From assembly GCA_940337035.1 (NCBI GenBank), contig OW679200.1:18743303-18807302 (forward strand): a stretch of DNA of 64,000 bases, given 5' to 3'. Below the pieces are notes generated by a model that was not told the DNA's origin, did not search any database, and worked only from the letters and a program-made list of their open reading frames with translations. Below are positions 23,730-32,640 of the stretch, one piece after another (within the stretch, counting starts at the first letter, position 1; each line of letters starts with the position of its first letter). The position numbers and the translations under genes were made by a program. The stretch is from Agriotes lineatus (Eukaryota; Arthropoda; Insecta; Coleoptera; Elateridae).

Positions 23730-24947
23730 TGATAATGTTAGGAAGTATTGTGTTGATTAAAAATGTTTTAATTTGAGGAAGGAGGGGAGTTATAAAATCA
23801 AGAAGGATTTTTATGAGGTTATTTATTATGGGTGAGTCTGTAGCGTTTATTGTTGAGTTTTGTTGTTGATTTGAAGTTGGTTCTTTTGAAGAATTTTTAA
23901 GTATGTAAGAATAGCTATGGTTTAGATTTGTTGTCGCGCTGGGTGTATTCCTGTTGTTGTATCTGTTACTGGGGGTTTGGCTACGTGCTAGGATGTTTCG
24001 CTGTTGGTTATAGCTTTTACACCCCCTGTAGTTGGCTGGGTGGTGCTCGTTACAGTTTACGCAGATTGGTGGATCATTGAGGCGTTTTTGACATTCGCTT
24101 GTGAGATGGTTGCCCGGGCATTTAACGCACCTAGGGGTAAGATGGCAGTAATTCTTCGTATGGCCAAAACGCTGGCATCTGTGGCACTGGGGGAGATCTG
24201 TTGTTTTTTTTGCGTTTCTACTTTGACAATAGAATAAAAGAGTTTATCTAACTTGTAGATTTCTTTTGCTTCGTCGTTGTTAGTAAGATCAACTGCGCAA
24301 ATGGGTGAAGGTTTTTTATCTTTGTTTAAAAGGCGAGTTATTTTAATTATAGGATAGTTTTTTAACTCATTCTAAATTTCTTCCGTTGTCAAGGACAGTG
24401 GTACATTTTTAATTACCACTGAAATTGGTTTATTATTCGGATTTTGGAAGGTATGGTACTTTATATCATTAGTTGTATAGAATTTAGTGAGATTTCGATA
24501 ATCATCCTCATTAGTGAGGTTTATGCGAAGGATGTTTCCATTAAATGAAGTTGTGAAATTATTAGCGACTGTCTTTTTAATATCGTTAGTTACTTCTGTG
24601 TATTTTACTTTATCGGCATTATGAAGAAAAATTGGTTGTATTTTTATTTTTGGTGTGTCTGTTAGTTGTGTTGATTGTGAGGGGCTCTCGCCCTCGATTT
24701 TTTTTTCTATTTCATTGGGGAAATAGTATTTATTTTGTGTTAGTAGGTAATCTGAATCCCACATATACCTTTTTTGCGCGTCGTTATGAATTGTTGGCGA
24801 TATTTGATCTGACTTCAGTTTGGCATCTGAATTTGATAGCTGATTGGCACTTGTATCCGCATTATTCGTGAGTTGATTGGTATCTTCTAGAGGAACAGAA
24901 TTTCCTTTATATATTAACGTTGGTTGTTTTATCGTAGAGTTTAGCAT
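23719..24947 (-). pseudogene. Jockey ORF1 (Gag-like, CCHC knuckles)
   Basis: The N-terminal part (24947-24372) ends VIKNVPLSLTTEEI and then TAG, inside a predicted RRM-like region. The frame reopens (NELKNYPIIKITRLL) and shifts within an A8 run near 24205. After the shift the zinc knuckles appear: CHRCQRFGHTKNYC, CVKCPGNHLTSEC and CVNCNEHHPANYRGC. The C-terminus ends NTILPNIINGP at a TAA overlapping the ORF2 start. Such proteins coat LINE RNA as a ribonucleoprotein. One nonsense codon and one frameshift make it a pseudogene. Confidence 0.8.
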
Positions 24948-25224
24948 TTTTTTCCGCGATTATCACGAACTGTGGGTTTTGGGTGGGCCACGGTCGGTTG
25001 ACCCGGCCGCGGCCAACTGGCTTGATAATGCACTCACTAGTTGAAGATAATATTTTATTATTTACTAACAATGTAATGTTATTGTAATTACTGTTAAATA
25101 TTAAGCACTAAGCAGTAGTAGCACGACTATTCGCGTACGTGGCTCGCGAGAGAGCAAGAATATCATCTAAATGTTAAAACATTATATTTTATAAAGAGTG
25201 AATTTAATATAAAAAGAACAGAAC

Positions 25225-25228
25225 AGCT
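25225..25228 (+). repeat. Gypsy target-site duplication, left (AGCT)
   Basis: AGCT directly precedes the 5' LTR (TGTGGGGGCT) and recurs at 32637-32640 directly after the 3' LTR (..CCCCACA). Confidence 0.8.
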
Positions 25229-25376
25229 TGTGGGGGCTCGCGCAGCTCCACGCAGCAGGAAAGCCCCCACCACGCGAAAACGAGCCAGTCCGACACGAAA
25301 GCTCCCACCACGCGGAAGCGAGCCAGCCCGAGACGCCACGAACGTACGCAGCCGGCACGAAGCGACGGCTGCCCGG

Positions 25377-25385
25377 CTATAAAAG
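25377..25385 (+). promoter_or_regulatory. LTR TATA box
   Basis: CTATAAAAG, 148 bp into the LTR. The same site in the 3' LTR is at 31998-32006. Confidence 0.65.
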
Positions 25386-25484
25386 CCAGCGCTCCGACGA
25401 GCAGAAGACAGACACACCGGCGCTTCTTAACAGCCTGGGAGTCTCTTACCGGCGCTATTTATACAGCCCGGCACACACCCGGCG

Positions 25485-27336
25485 GCATATTTTGAAACAC
25501 AGGACGCTAGGAGCATGGGACCATATGCTGCAGCCTGATTGGTGCGCTGAAACATCAGCGGGAGGTGCTACCTTGGCGCCTTTTTACGATTTGAAAATTG
25601 CGATAATTGTTGCACTCACTAAAGTTATCGAATAAGCAAAATAAAAAATTTCTGTTTAGAATTTTTGAGAGGACAAATATGCAGGTCTGGGGTATAACGT
25701 AGACGTTAGTTAGTTTGTTTGTTTCAAAGCAATAAGTATACACAAAACATTATTTTGGGATTTTTACTTGGGGCACATTGGTTGTTGGAAATATTAATCA
25801 ACGTACCTACAGTAATCTAAATCATATTTTTTCGGTGCTTCTCTGTTATACATACAGCCTGTTTGTAGATCGCTATCAGCCCGTAACTTCGTTAATAATA
25901 GAGATATCGAAAAACACTTTAATTTTTAAAGTAAAGAGCCTACAAATTGTCGCAAACCAATTTAAACCATGGCCTCCTATTTTTACGTAGTGATACACGA
26001 CTTTGGTTTTTTAAATGAAAAATGTTTAAAATGAGCGCTAAAAGTGCTTTATTATAGTATGCTTAAACTAAAATTTTGAAACTCATTATTTTGTAAAAAA
26101 AAATAAAAATATGTATCTAAAACAGGTCATTACTTACGAAAAATCACTTACGATTAACTAAGAAATGCAAAACAAATTCCACATGGCTCTAAAAGTTTCT
26201 CCTTACCGAATTATCGCACCAAACGTAGAAAAATAATTGAAAACCATGTTTTTTTAGAATAAAATTACATACTGTTTGAGGCTTTCGCGGTTACTAGAAT
26301 TATTCTCCTTGGCATAGAATTTCGGCTTAGACCGCGTAGTATTTGTATATGAACACCCAGAATTTTCTGGCTAAGTCAGTGCGACTTTCACTCTGATGAT
26401 GCAAGCTGCAAGGTCTTGCGAAACGTTAGTGAATATGGATGCACAAACAGCAAAACGGCCAAATCTGCCTAAGTATCCTCGTTCTCAAGATACTCAAACA
26501 ACACGAGTCACCAAAGAGCATGGCTAGCTCGCGGGTTTTTGCTCGACTTCACAAGGTGCAAGGCACATTAAGCCAGAAAATGCTGGGTGTTCATATACAA
26601 ATACTACACGGTCTAAGCCGAAATTCTATACTAAGGAGAATAATAAAATTATAATTTTCTTAAATTGTTTTACGTATTTTTGAAATTTTAAAAGCTACTT
26701 TTAAACGAAGTAGCGAATATAGTACACCGTTGAAAGGCTCTTTTATTGTAGTTTTCAACTGTTTAATGACACTCATGTTGTTCTATTTAGAAAACCTAGT
26801 TTTCAATATTGTTTTAGTACCTTTGGTGCGCTAGGTCGTTTTCGTAAGTCATGGCCTACTTTAGGTAATTCTTTTTTTTAAATAAAGCGTTTCAAAATTT
26901 TAATTTAAGCATGCTATCATAAAGCATTTTTCGCGCTGATTTCAAATATCTAAAAGTATACGGGGTTAGTTGAAGTATGAGCCTCAAACAATTTTAAATA
27001 AGCATCGGCGTGGTCGCATTTATACGTAAAATATAACGTTTTCGATCGGCTTCTTCTATTTCATATTGATATCCACCTGTTCGCGTAAAACGTCCTCCAA
27101 ATTCATTATTTCACGATTGTATTGAAAGGCTGAAAGCTTTTTAAAATGAAAACTACTAAACACGAGAAATGAACCATAAACATACACAACATCCACCTCC
27201 GCTAGCTGATCTGGTTTGCGTGCCGGCATGCAGGCATGTGTCATGTCCTTCTAACGTTTCGGTCGCTAACACAGGCAACCAATCAGGTTGCAGTATATGG
27301 TCCTATGCTCCTAACGTCCTGTGTTTCAAAATATGC
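25485..27336. mobile_element. foldback Mutator-like element nested in the LTR
   Basis: The left end GCATATTTTGAAACACAGGA and the right end TCCTGTGTTTCAAAATATGC are inverted, and CACCCGGCG (9 bp) flanks both sides. A 9-bp duplication with long inverted ends is characteristic of Mutator-like elements. The inversion continues inward: AATTTCGGCTTAGACC (26318) mirrors GGTCTAAGCCGAAATT (26607), and CTTTATTATAGTATGCTTAA mirrors a diverged copy near 26920. The arms are therefore several hundred bp long, the foldback MULE architecture. No transposase is encoded. It is younger than the LTR insertion it interrupts. Confidence 0.85.
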
Positions 27337-27433
27337 CACCCGGCGCTATAACTGCAGCCCGGACTCACACCCACACCGGCGCTATTTATACAGCCCGGCT
27401 CACACACCCGGCGCTATAATTACAGCCCGGTCC

Positions 27434-27763
27434 ATGGAGAAGGCTTCCACTCCACAGCCAACACATTCCACCCCACGGCGGAAACGGAAGCAAGAAAGAA
27501 ACACGCTTAGGGAGTTTCTGTGTCGGCCGGCCCTACCAGCACCCATATCGCCATTGAAAGCGTCCCCTCCGAAGAGGCGGCGCACCACCCGCTCCGAGGA
27601 CGCAGCAGCACCCCTGGAGGCCACCACGTGGACCACGCCAGCTCTGGTGGACCTGCAGGCTCTCCGATACCAGGGTGTCAATCCAACCACCCTCAGCCTT
27701 CAGGACCCACGTCGTTTCGCTGTGCGGCAGAACTATCGCCGCAACCAAGCCATGGCCGCATAA
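27434..27763 (+). CDS. LTR-embedded 109-aa basic protein (5' LTR copy)
   Basis: An uninterrupted frame lies wholly within the LTR, downstream of the TATA box and upstream of the polyadenylation signals; the start context is GTCCATGG. The protein has an N-terminal basic cluster (PRRKRKQER), a second one (PPKRRRTTR) resembling nuclear-localisation signals, a proline/alanine-rich middle, and the C-terminal stretch LQALRYQGVNPTTLSLQDPR. No zinc finger or catalytic motif is visible and I do not recognise it. Because it is in the LTR it is present twice and appears unbroken in both. Whether it is translated is unknown; a chance open frame in GC-rich DNA is the alternative. Confidence 0.5.
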   Translation: MEKASTPQPTHSTPRRKRKQERNTLREFLCRPALPAPISPLKASPPKRRRTTRSEDAAAPLEATTWTTPALVDLQALRYQGVNPTTLSLQDPRRFAVRQNYRRNQAMAA

Positions 27764-27878
27764 CAATTGTACATTATATATATATTCATATTGTAAATAA
27801 AATATCTCGTTAAATAAAGGTATAATTCTGTAGTTGTACACGTTGTATTCAACCAACTGGAGTAAAGAACCCCACAAT

Positions 27879-27896
27879 TGGTGACCCCGACGCGAG
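27879..27896 (+). promoter_or_regulatory. primer-binding site, tRNA-Trp-like
   Basis: TGGTGACCCCGACG starts 2 bp after the 5' LTR. It matches the complement of the 3' end of insect tRNA-Trp as I recall it (TGG then TGACCCCGACGTG), with one difference after position 14. This is the primer used by CsRn1-clade elements. Confidence 0.75.
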
Positions 27897-27970
27897 TACC
27901 GTGTACAGCTACAATAATACCTCTCGCGACGAAGTGAGGCTCAAAAAAAAAACAAAAAAAAACGAGAAAA

Positions 27971-28765
27971 ATGCCTGACCCCGAGCCATCAACAGAAGTA
28001 CACCGCGTCCAAGTACGCATCCCCCCATTTTGGCCCAACGATCCACAGTTATGGTTCGCTCAGATAGAAAGCCAATTTCTAATTAGCGGCATCACCAACG
28101 ACAACACGAAATATGGGTATGTAGCTGGACACCTGGAGGCCCGCTACGCCAGCGAAGTTCGTGATATACTAACTGCACCACCAGATACGGAAAAATATGA
28201 CAAACTTAAAAAAGAGCTCATCCGCCGGCTCAGCATCAGCCAGGAGCAGAAAACGAAACAACTGCTCGAAAAAGAGGAATTAGGGGACCGAAAGCCATCA
28301 CAATTTCTGCGGCACTTACAAAACCTGGCAGGAGACGTCGTGCCCAACGACCTCCTAAAATCTATCTGGCTCGGACGACTCCCATACACCATCCAAGCAA
28401 TTCTGGCAACACAGAAAAACACGGCATTAAACGAAATAGCAGACTTAGCAGATGCCATAATGGGAACCACGCCAGTACAAGCCCAAGAGATACAGACATC
28501 CACCAAAGCACCTAGCGATGAAATTTTACAAACGCTGGTGCAAGAGGTAGCGAATCTCAAGGAGCAATTACACAACCAGCCTGCCAAATGGGAACATGGC
28601 TCACGCCGCAGGCAACACAGCCAGCATCGCAGGGGACGCAGCCAGTCCAGGTCCCGCACATACGATACTTGCTGGTACCATTATAAATTCGGCGACCAAG
28701 CTCGAAACTGCAAACCGCCCTGCACCAAAGCAAGGGACCAGGAAAACGCACAGAGCGGTCGATAA
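27971..28765 (+). CDS. gag: Gag of the Gypsy element
   Basis: 264 aa, intact. The N-terminal capsid-like part contains RIPPFWPNDPQLWFAQIESQF and the LL..EELGDRKPSQFLRHLQNL segment typical of Gypsy Gag, then WLGRLPYTIQAIL. The C-terminus is basic (HGSRRRQHSQHRRGRSQSRS) and ends in one knuckle, CWYHYKFGDQARNCKPPC. This Cys-His-Cys-Cys arrangement differs from the usual CCHC and is a CsRn1-clade trait. The protein would package element RNA into cytoplasmic particles. The stop at 28763-28765 lies inside the Pol frame, which runs in -1 relative to Gag. Confidence 0.9.
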   Translation: MPDPEPSTEVHRVQVRIPPFWPNDPQLWFAQIESQFLISGITNDNTKYGYVAGHLEARYASEVRDILTAPPDTEKYDKLKKELIRRLSISQEQKTKQLLEKEELGDRKPSQFLRHLQNLAGDVVPNDLLKSIWLGRLPYTIQAILATQKNTALNEIADLADAIMGTTPVQAQEIQTSTKAPSDEILQTLVQEVANLKEQLHNQPAKWEHGSRRRQHSQHRRGRSQSRSRTYDTCWYHYKFGDQARNCKPPCTKARDQENAQSGR

Positions 28766-31700
28766 AGGCGGCTAACGACGCGCTCACCCACACAGCCCGC
28801 CGACTTTTTGTCACAGACAAAGCCTCCAAAACAGAATTTCTCATTGACACAGGAGCAGACGTATGCATCTACCCATACCACCTGTGCAGACAACGCAGAC
28901 CAGTTTCCACTTACAAGCTGTATGCAGCCAACGGTTCAGAAATTGACACATATGGCACAATCAATCTTAACATCAATCTGCAACTCAGGAGAAATTTCCC
29001 GTGGAGATTCATAGTCGCCAACACACAAAAACCTATCATAGGGGCAGATTTCCTCTCTTACTACAACCTCCTTGTGGACATGAGGAACAAGAAGCTACTG
29101 GACCAAAACACCAGCCTTGCAACCCAAGGAAGGCAGGCAAACACGAGCAAACTCATCACCTCAATTAAAAAATCTTCAGACTATGCTAGCATCCTAGAAG
29201 AATTTCCCAGCATCACCAGACCTGCAGGAATTCACACGATCCCTAAGCATACCACAACACACCACATCCATACAACCGAGGGACCCCCAGTAAGCTCCAG
29301 GCCCAGAAGACTCGCCCCCGAAAAATTAAAAATAGCACAGGCAGAATTCCGAACGATGGTGCAGCAAGGAATCGCCAGACCCTCAGACAGCTCATGGTCA
29401 TCCCCGTTACATTTGGTCGCTAAAAAGAACGCAGACTGGAGACCATGTGGAGATTATAGAAACCTCAACGCACGGACCATCCCAGACATGTATCCAGTAC
29501 CCCATATTGAGGATTTCGCACAGCAACTCCACGGAAAACAAGTCTTCTCAACTATTGATCTAGTTCGCGCCTACCATCAAATCCCAGTGGCTGAGGCAGA
29601 CATCCCGAAAACAGCGATCACAACACCGTTCGGACTTTTTGAGTTTCCATTTATGACATTCGGCCTCAGGAACGCGGCACAAACGTTCCAAAGATTTATG
29701 GACGGCATTCTACGAGACATGACCTTCTGCTACGTCTACATCGACGATATTCTCGTAGCATCCAAGACAGAAGCAGAACATCAGCAACATCTACGCCAGC
29801 TATTCCAGAGACTACGAGACAACGGCATAGTAATCAACCAGGCAAAAAGCGTATTCGGCGTAAAACAGGTAAAATTCTTGGGTTACCTAGTCTCAGGAGA
29901 GGGAACAAAACCCTCACCAGACAAAGTCAAGGCAATCCTAGAACTACCAGCACCAGACACAGCTAGGAAACTACGCCAAACGCTCGGCATGATAAATTAC
30001 TACCGAAGATTCATCCCAGACGCCGCCAGTACGCAAGCACCGCTCAACGAACTGTTAAGAGGAAAAATTAAAGGAAACCAGCCCATAGCATGGACAACGG
30101 AAGCCAAGAACGCGTTTGACACATGCAAAAAACAAATCGCAGACACCGCGCTCTTAGCACACCCCATCCAGGACTCAGAAATTTCCATAACAACAGACGC
30201 ATCAAATTTCGCCATCGGAGGAGTAATTCACCAATCGCAAAACAACCAGCAGCAACCCTTGGCATTTTATTCTAGAAAACTATCACCAGCCGAATCCAAG
30301 TACGCAGCATATGATAGAGAACTACTCGCTATATACGCAACGATCAAACATTTCCAACATCTACTGGAAGGACGACACTTCACAATCTACACCGATCACA
30401 AACCGATCATCTTCGCCTTTGCACAAAAACCATCCAAATGTTCACCAAGGCAATTCCGCTACCTCGATTACATTGGGCAATTCTCAACAGATGTACGGCA
30501 CATCAAAGGCAAAGAGAACGTGGTGGCAGACACCATGTCACGCATAGAACAAATCCAGGCAGGAATCAACTTCAAAGCACTCAGCGAGGATCAGCAATCG
30601 GATCAAGAGCTACAACAATTCCTGGGCAGCAAAACTACTGGAATGCAACTGAGACAAATCGAAATGCCCGACGGCACTAAAGTGACATGCGACATCTCTA
30701 CGCACACCGCAAGACCATTCATCACAAGCAAATTCCGCAAACAAGCGTTCAACAGCCTTCATCAATTATCACATCCAGGCATAAAAGCTACTGCCAGGCT
30801 GATAAGCGAAAAATTCATATGGCCAAAGATCCACGCAAATTGCAAACAGTGGACACGAGAGTGTTTACAATGCCAGCAAAACAAAGTGACAAGACACAAT
30901 ACACCGCCGCCAGCACCATTCCAACTTCCATCCAGCAGATTCACCAACGTACATATAGACTTAGTAGGACCCCTGCCAGAATCTCAGAATTTCAAATACC
31001 TACTAACATGCGTAGATCGATTCACGCGGTGGCCGGAAGCAATCCCGCTGCCAAACATAGAAACAGCAACAATAGCCCAAGCCTTCGTCGACGGTTGGAT
31101 TTCGCGGTTCGGCACACCACTCCAGGTCACAACCGATCAAGGACGGCAATTCGAAGCACAGCTATTCAAAAAACTGGAAGAAATAATCGGTTTTACCAGA
31201 ACTCGTACAACAGCATATCACCCGCAAGCTAACGGCCTGGTAGAACGATTCCATAGGCAACTGAAAACCTCACTTAGGTGCCAAGAAGCTACCAATTGGA
31301 CCCAAGCCCTACCATTGGTATTGTTGGGAATCCGAACAGCATGGAAGACGGACATCGCCGCCACAGCTGCAGAAATGGTTTATGGGGAAACAATCCGACT
31401 ACCCGGAGAATTCCTCACCGCCCAAACACAACCTACAGCCATAGAACCAGAAAACTACGTCACACAACTCAGAAGGCACATGAGCAACATCAAACCCACC
31501 GCAACAACCAGTCACACCACGCCCAAAATTTTTCAATTCAAGGAGCTACCCACAGCTACTCACGTCTTCGTAAGACACGATGCTGTAAGGAAGCCACTGC
31601 AGCAAACGTACGACGGCCCATTTCCCGTCATCTCAAGGACTGAAAAGAATCTCGTAATCCAGAGACACGGCAAACAAGTAACGGTAGCAGCAGACCGAGT

Positions 31701-31827
31701 CAAACCAGCGTTCGTGGAACAACACCTAGACACCGACCTCTTAGCAATCCCGACAGCATCAGAGACCCCAATACTACCCAGGAGGTCCAGCAGAGAAACG
31801 CGACCCACCGTAAGATTTCAAGCGTGA
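28687..31827 (+). CDS. pol: Pol: protease, RT, RNase H, integrase
   Basis: The frame is open from 28687, overlapping Gag by up to 79 bp in the -1 frame, so expression probably needs ribosomal frameshifting; GGAAAAC at about 28741 is a weak candidate site. Protease: FLIDTGADVCIYP at about 28837. RT: DWRPCGDYRNLN, FSTIDLVRAYHQIPV and YVYIDDILVAS (YIDD at 29737). RNase H: TTDASNFAIGG at about 30190 and TDHKPI. Integrase: zinc domain HQLSHPGI..CLQCQQNK at about 30760-30885, and catalytic residues in IDLVGPL, TTDQGRQF and GLVERFHRQ. It ends 22 bp before the 3' LTR. All catalytic motifs look intact. Confidence 0.92.
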   Translation: MRRPSSKLQTALHQSKGPGKRTERSIKAANDALTHTARRLFVTDKASKTEFLIDTGADVCIYPYHLCRQRRPVSTYKLYAANGSEIDTYGTINLNINLQLRRNFPWRFIVANTQKPIIGADFLSYYNLLVDMRNKKLLDQNTSLATQGRQANTSKLITSIKKSSDYASILEEFPSITRPAGIHTIPKHTTTHHIHTTEGPPVSSRPRRLAPEKLKIAQAEFRTMVQQGIARPSDSSWSSPLHLVAKKNADWRPCGDYRNLNARTIPDMYPVPHIEDFAQQLHGKQVFSTIDLVRAYHQIPVAEADIPKTAITTPFGLFEFPFMTFGLRNAAQTFQRFMDGILRDMTFCYVYIDDILVASKTEAEHQQHLRQLFQRLRDNGIVINQAKSVFGVKQVKFLGYLVSGEGTKPSPDKVKAILELPAPDTARKLRQTLGMINYYRRFIPDAASTQAPLNELLRGKIKGNQPIAWTTEAKNAFDTCKKQIADTALLAHPIQDSEISITTDASNFAIGGVIHQSQNNQQQPLAFYSRKLSPAESKYAAYDRELLAIYATIKHFQHLLEGRHFTIYTDHKPIIFAFAQKPSKCSPRQFRYLDYIGQFSTDVRHIKGKENVVADTMSRIEQIQAGINFKALSEDQQSDQELQQFLGSKTTGMQLRQIEMPDGTKVTCDISTHTARPFITSKFRKQAFNSLHQLSHPGIKATARLISEKFIWPKIHANCKQWTRECLQCQQNKVTRHNTPPPAPFQLPSSRFTNVHIDLVGPLPESQNFKYLLTCVDRFTRWPEAIPLPNIETATIAQAFVDGWISRFGTPLQVTTDQGRQFEAQLFKKLEEIIGFTRTRTTAYHPQANGLVERFHRQLKTSLRCQEATNWTQALPLVLLGIRTAWKTDIAATAAEMVYGETIRLPGEFLTAQTQPTAIEPENYVTQLRRHMSNIKPTATTSHTTPKIFQFKELPTATHVFVRHDAVRKPLQQTYDGPFPVISRTEKNLVIQRHGKQVTVAADRVKPAFVEQHLDTDLLAIPTASETPILPRRSSRETRPTVRFQA

Positions 31828-31836
31828 CTCCATCAC

Positions 31837-31849
31837 TGGGAAGGGGGTC
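31837..31849 (+). promoter_or_regulatory. polypurine tract
   Basis: CTGGGAAGGGGGTC directly precedes the 3' LTR; such tracts prime plus-strand DNA synthesis. Confidence 0.7.
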
Positions 31850-32636
31850 TGTGGGGGCTCGCGCAGCTCCACGCAGCAGGAAAGCCCCCACCACGCGAAA
31901 ACGAGCCAGTCCGACACGAAAGCTCCCACCACGCGGAAGCGAGCCAGCCCGAGACGCCACGAACGTACGCAGCCGGCACGAAGCGACGGCTGCCCGGCTA
32001 TAAAAGCCAGCGCTCCGACGAGCAGAAGACAGACACACCGGCGCTTCTTAACAGCCTGGGAGTCTCTTACCGGCGCTATTTATACAGCCCGGCACACACC
32101 CGGCGCTATAACTGCAGCCCGGACTCACACCCACACCGGCGCTATTTATACAGCCCGGCTCACACACCCGGCGCTATAATTACAGCCCGGTCCATGGAGA
32201 AGGCTTCCACTCCACAGCCAACACATTCCACCCCACGGCGGAAACGGAAGCAAGAAAGAAACACGCTTAGGGAGTTTCTGTGTCGGCCGGCCCTACCAGC
32301 ACCCATATCGCCATTGAAAGCGTCCCCTCCGAAGAGGCGGCGCACCACCCGCTCCGAGGACGCAGCAGCACCCCTGGAGGCCACCACGTGGACCACGCCA
32401 GCTCTGGTGGACCTGCAGGCTCTCCGATACCAGGGTGTCAATCCAACCACCCTCAGCCTTCAGGACCCACGTCGTTTCGCTGTGCGGCAGAACTATCGCC
32501 GCAACCAAGCCATGGCCGCATAACAATTGTACATTATATATATATTCATATTGTAAATAAAATATCTCGTTAAATAAAGGTATAATTCTGTAGTTGTACA
32601 CGTTGTATTCAACCAACTGGAGTAAAGAACCCCACA
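31850..32636 (+). repeat. 3' LTR, 787 bp
   Basis: TGTGGGGG..CCCCACA ends; apparently identical to the reassembled 5' LTR. TATA at 31998. At 32070-32190 it holds four units of CCGGCGCTAT..CAGCCCGG spaced 30-36 bp apart, an internal array that may hold transcription-factor sites. AATAAA signals lie near its 3' end. Confidence 0.9.
32194..32523 (+). CDS. LTR-embedded 109-aa basic protein (3' LTR copy)
   Basis: The second, apparently identical copy of the frame at 27434-27763, starting 344 bp into the LTR. This copy is not affected by the nested insertion and lies downstream of its own TATA box, so it could be made from a 3' LTR transcript. Unrecognised family. Confidence 0.5.
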   Translation: MEKASTPQPTHSTPRRKRKQERNTLREFLCRPALPAPISPLKASPPKRRRTTRSEDAAAPLEATTWTTPALVDLQALRYQGVNPTTLSLQDPRRFAVRQNYRRNQAMAA

Positions 32637-32640
32637 AGCT

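Larger units (their letters stand above)
19460..25012 (-). mobile_element. Jockey-clade LINE, nearly full length, inactivated
   Basis: On the minus strand the order is a short 5' leader (from about 25012), ORF1 (24947-23719), ORF2 with endonuclease and RT (23729-19627), a short 3' UTR and an oligo-A tail (T9 on + at about 19465). ORF1 stop and ORF2 start overlap by 11 bp, which suggests coupled translation. The copy carries a TAG and a frameshift in ORF1, a TGA in the endonuclease-RT linker, and a 1,390-bp insertion inside RT. I could not identify a target-site duplication. CCHC knuckles in ORF1, an APE-type endonuclease and the absence of RNase H suit the Jockey clade. Confidence 0.85.
25229..27876 (+). 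repeat. 5' LTR, split by a 1,852-bp insertion
   Basis: The LTR occupies 25229-25484 and 27346-27876 (27337-27345 is the duplicated target CACCCGGCG). It has TGTGGGGG..CCCCACA ends. A TATA box CTATAAAAG lies at 25377-25385 and polyadenylation signals AATAAA at 27796 and 27813. The nested insert sits downstream of the TATA box, so it should disturb the genomic transcript of this copy. Confidence 0.9.
25229..32636 (+). mobile_element. complete Ty3/Gypsy LTR retrotransposon, CsRn1-like
   Basis: Layout: 5' LTR (split), primer-binding site, Gag, Pol (protease-RT-RNase H-integrase), polypurine tract, 3' LTR, with AGCT target duplication. Minus the nested insert the 5' LTR is 787 bp, the same as the 3' LTR, and by eye I found no mismatch, so insertion was recent. 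The primer site matching tRNA-Trp and the unusual Cys/His spacing of the Gag knuckle both point to the CsRn1 clade (e.g. Kabuki of silkworm). No env-like frame exists between integrase and the 3' LTR. Gag and Pol look intact. Confidence 0.9.

Noticed and set aside
24004..24237. A plus-strand frame rich in hydrophobic residues
   Set aside because: It is the antisense of the Jockey ORF1 zinc-knuckle region.
19460..25060. Target-site duplication of the Jockey-type LINE
   Set aside because: I looked at the DNA next to the oligo-T and beyond the 5' leader but found no matching pair I could defend.
27533..27877. A minus-strand 114-codon frame in the LTR
   Set aside because: It reads opposite to the LTR promoter and polyadenylation signals; GC-rich composition explains the open frame.
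28144..28659. A 171-codon minus-strand frame across gag, and several frames across pol
   Set aside because: They are antisense or alternative-frame shadows of the intact Gag and Pol frames.
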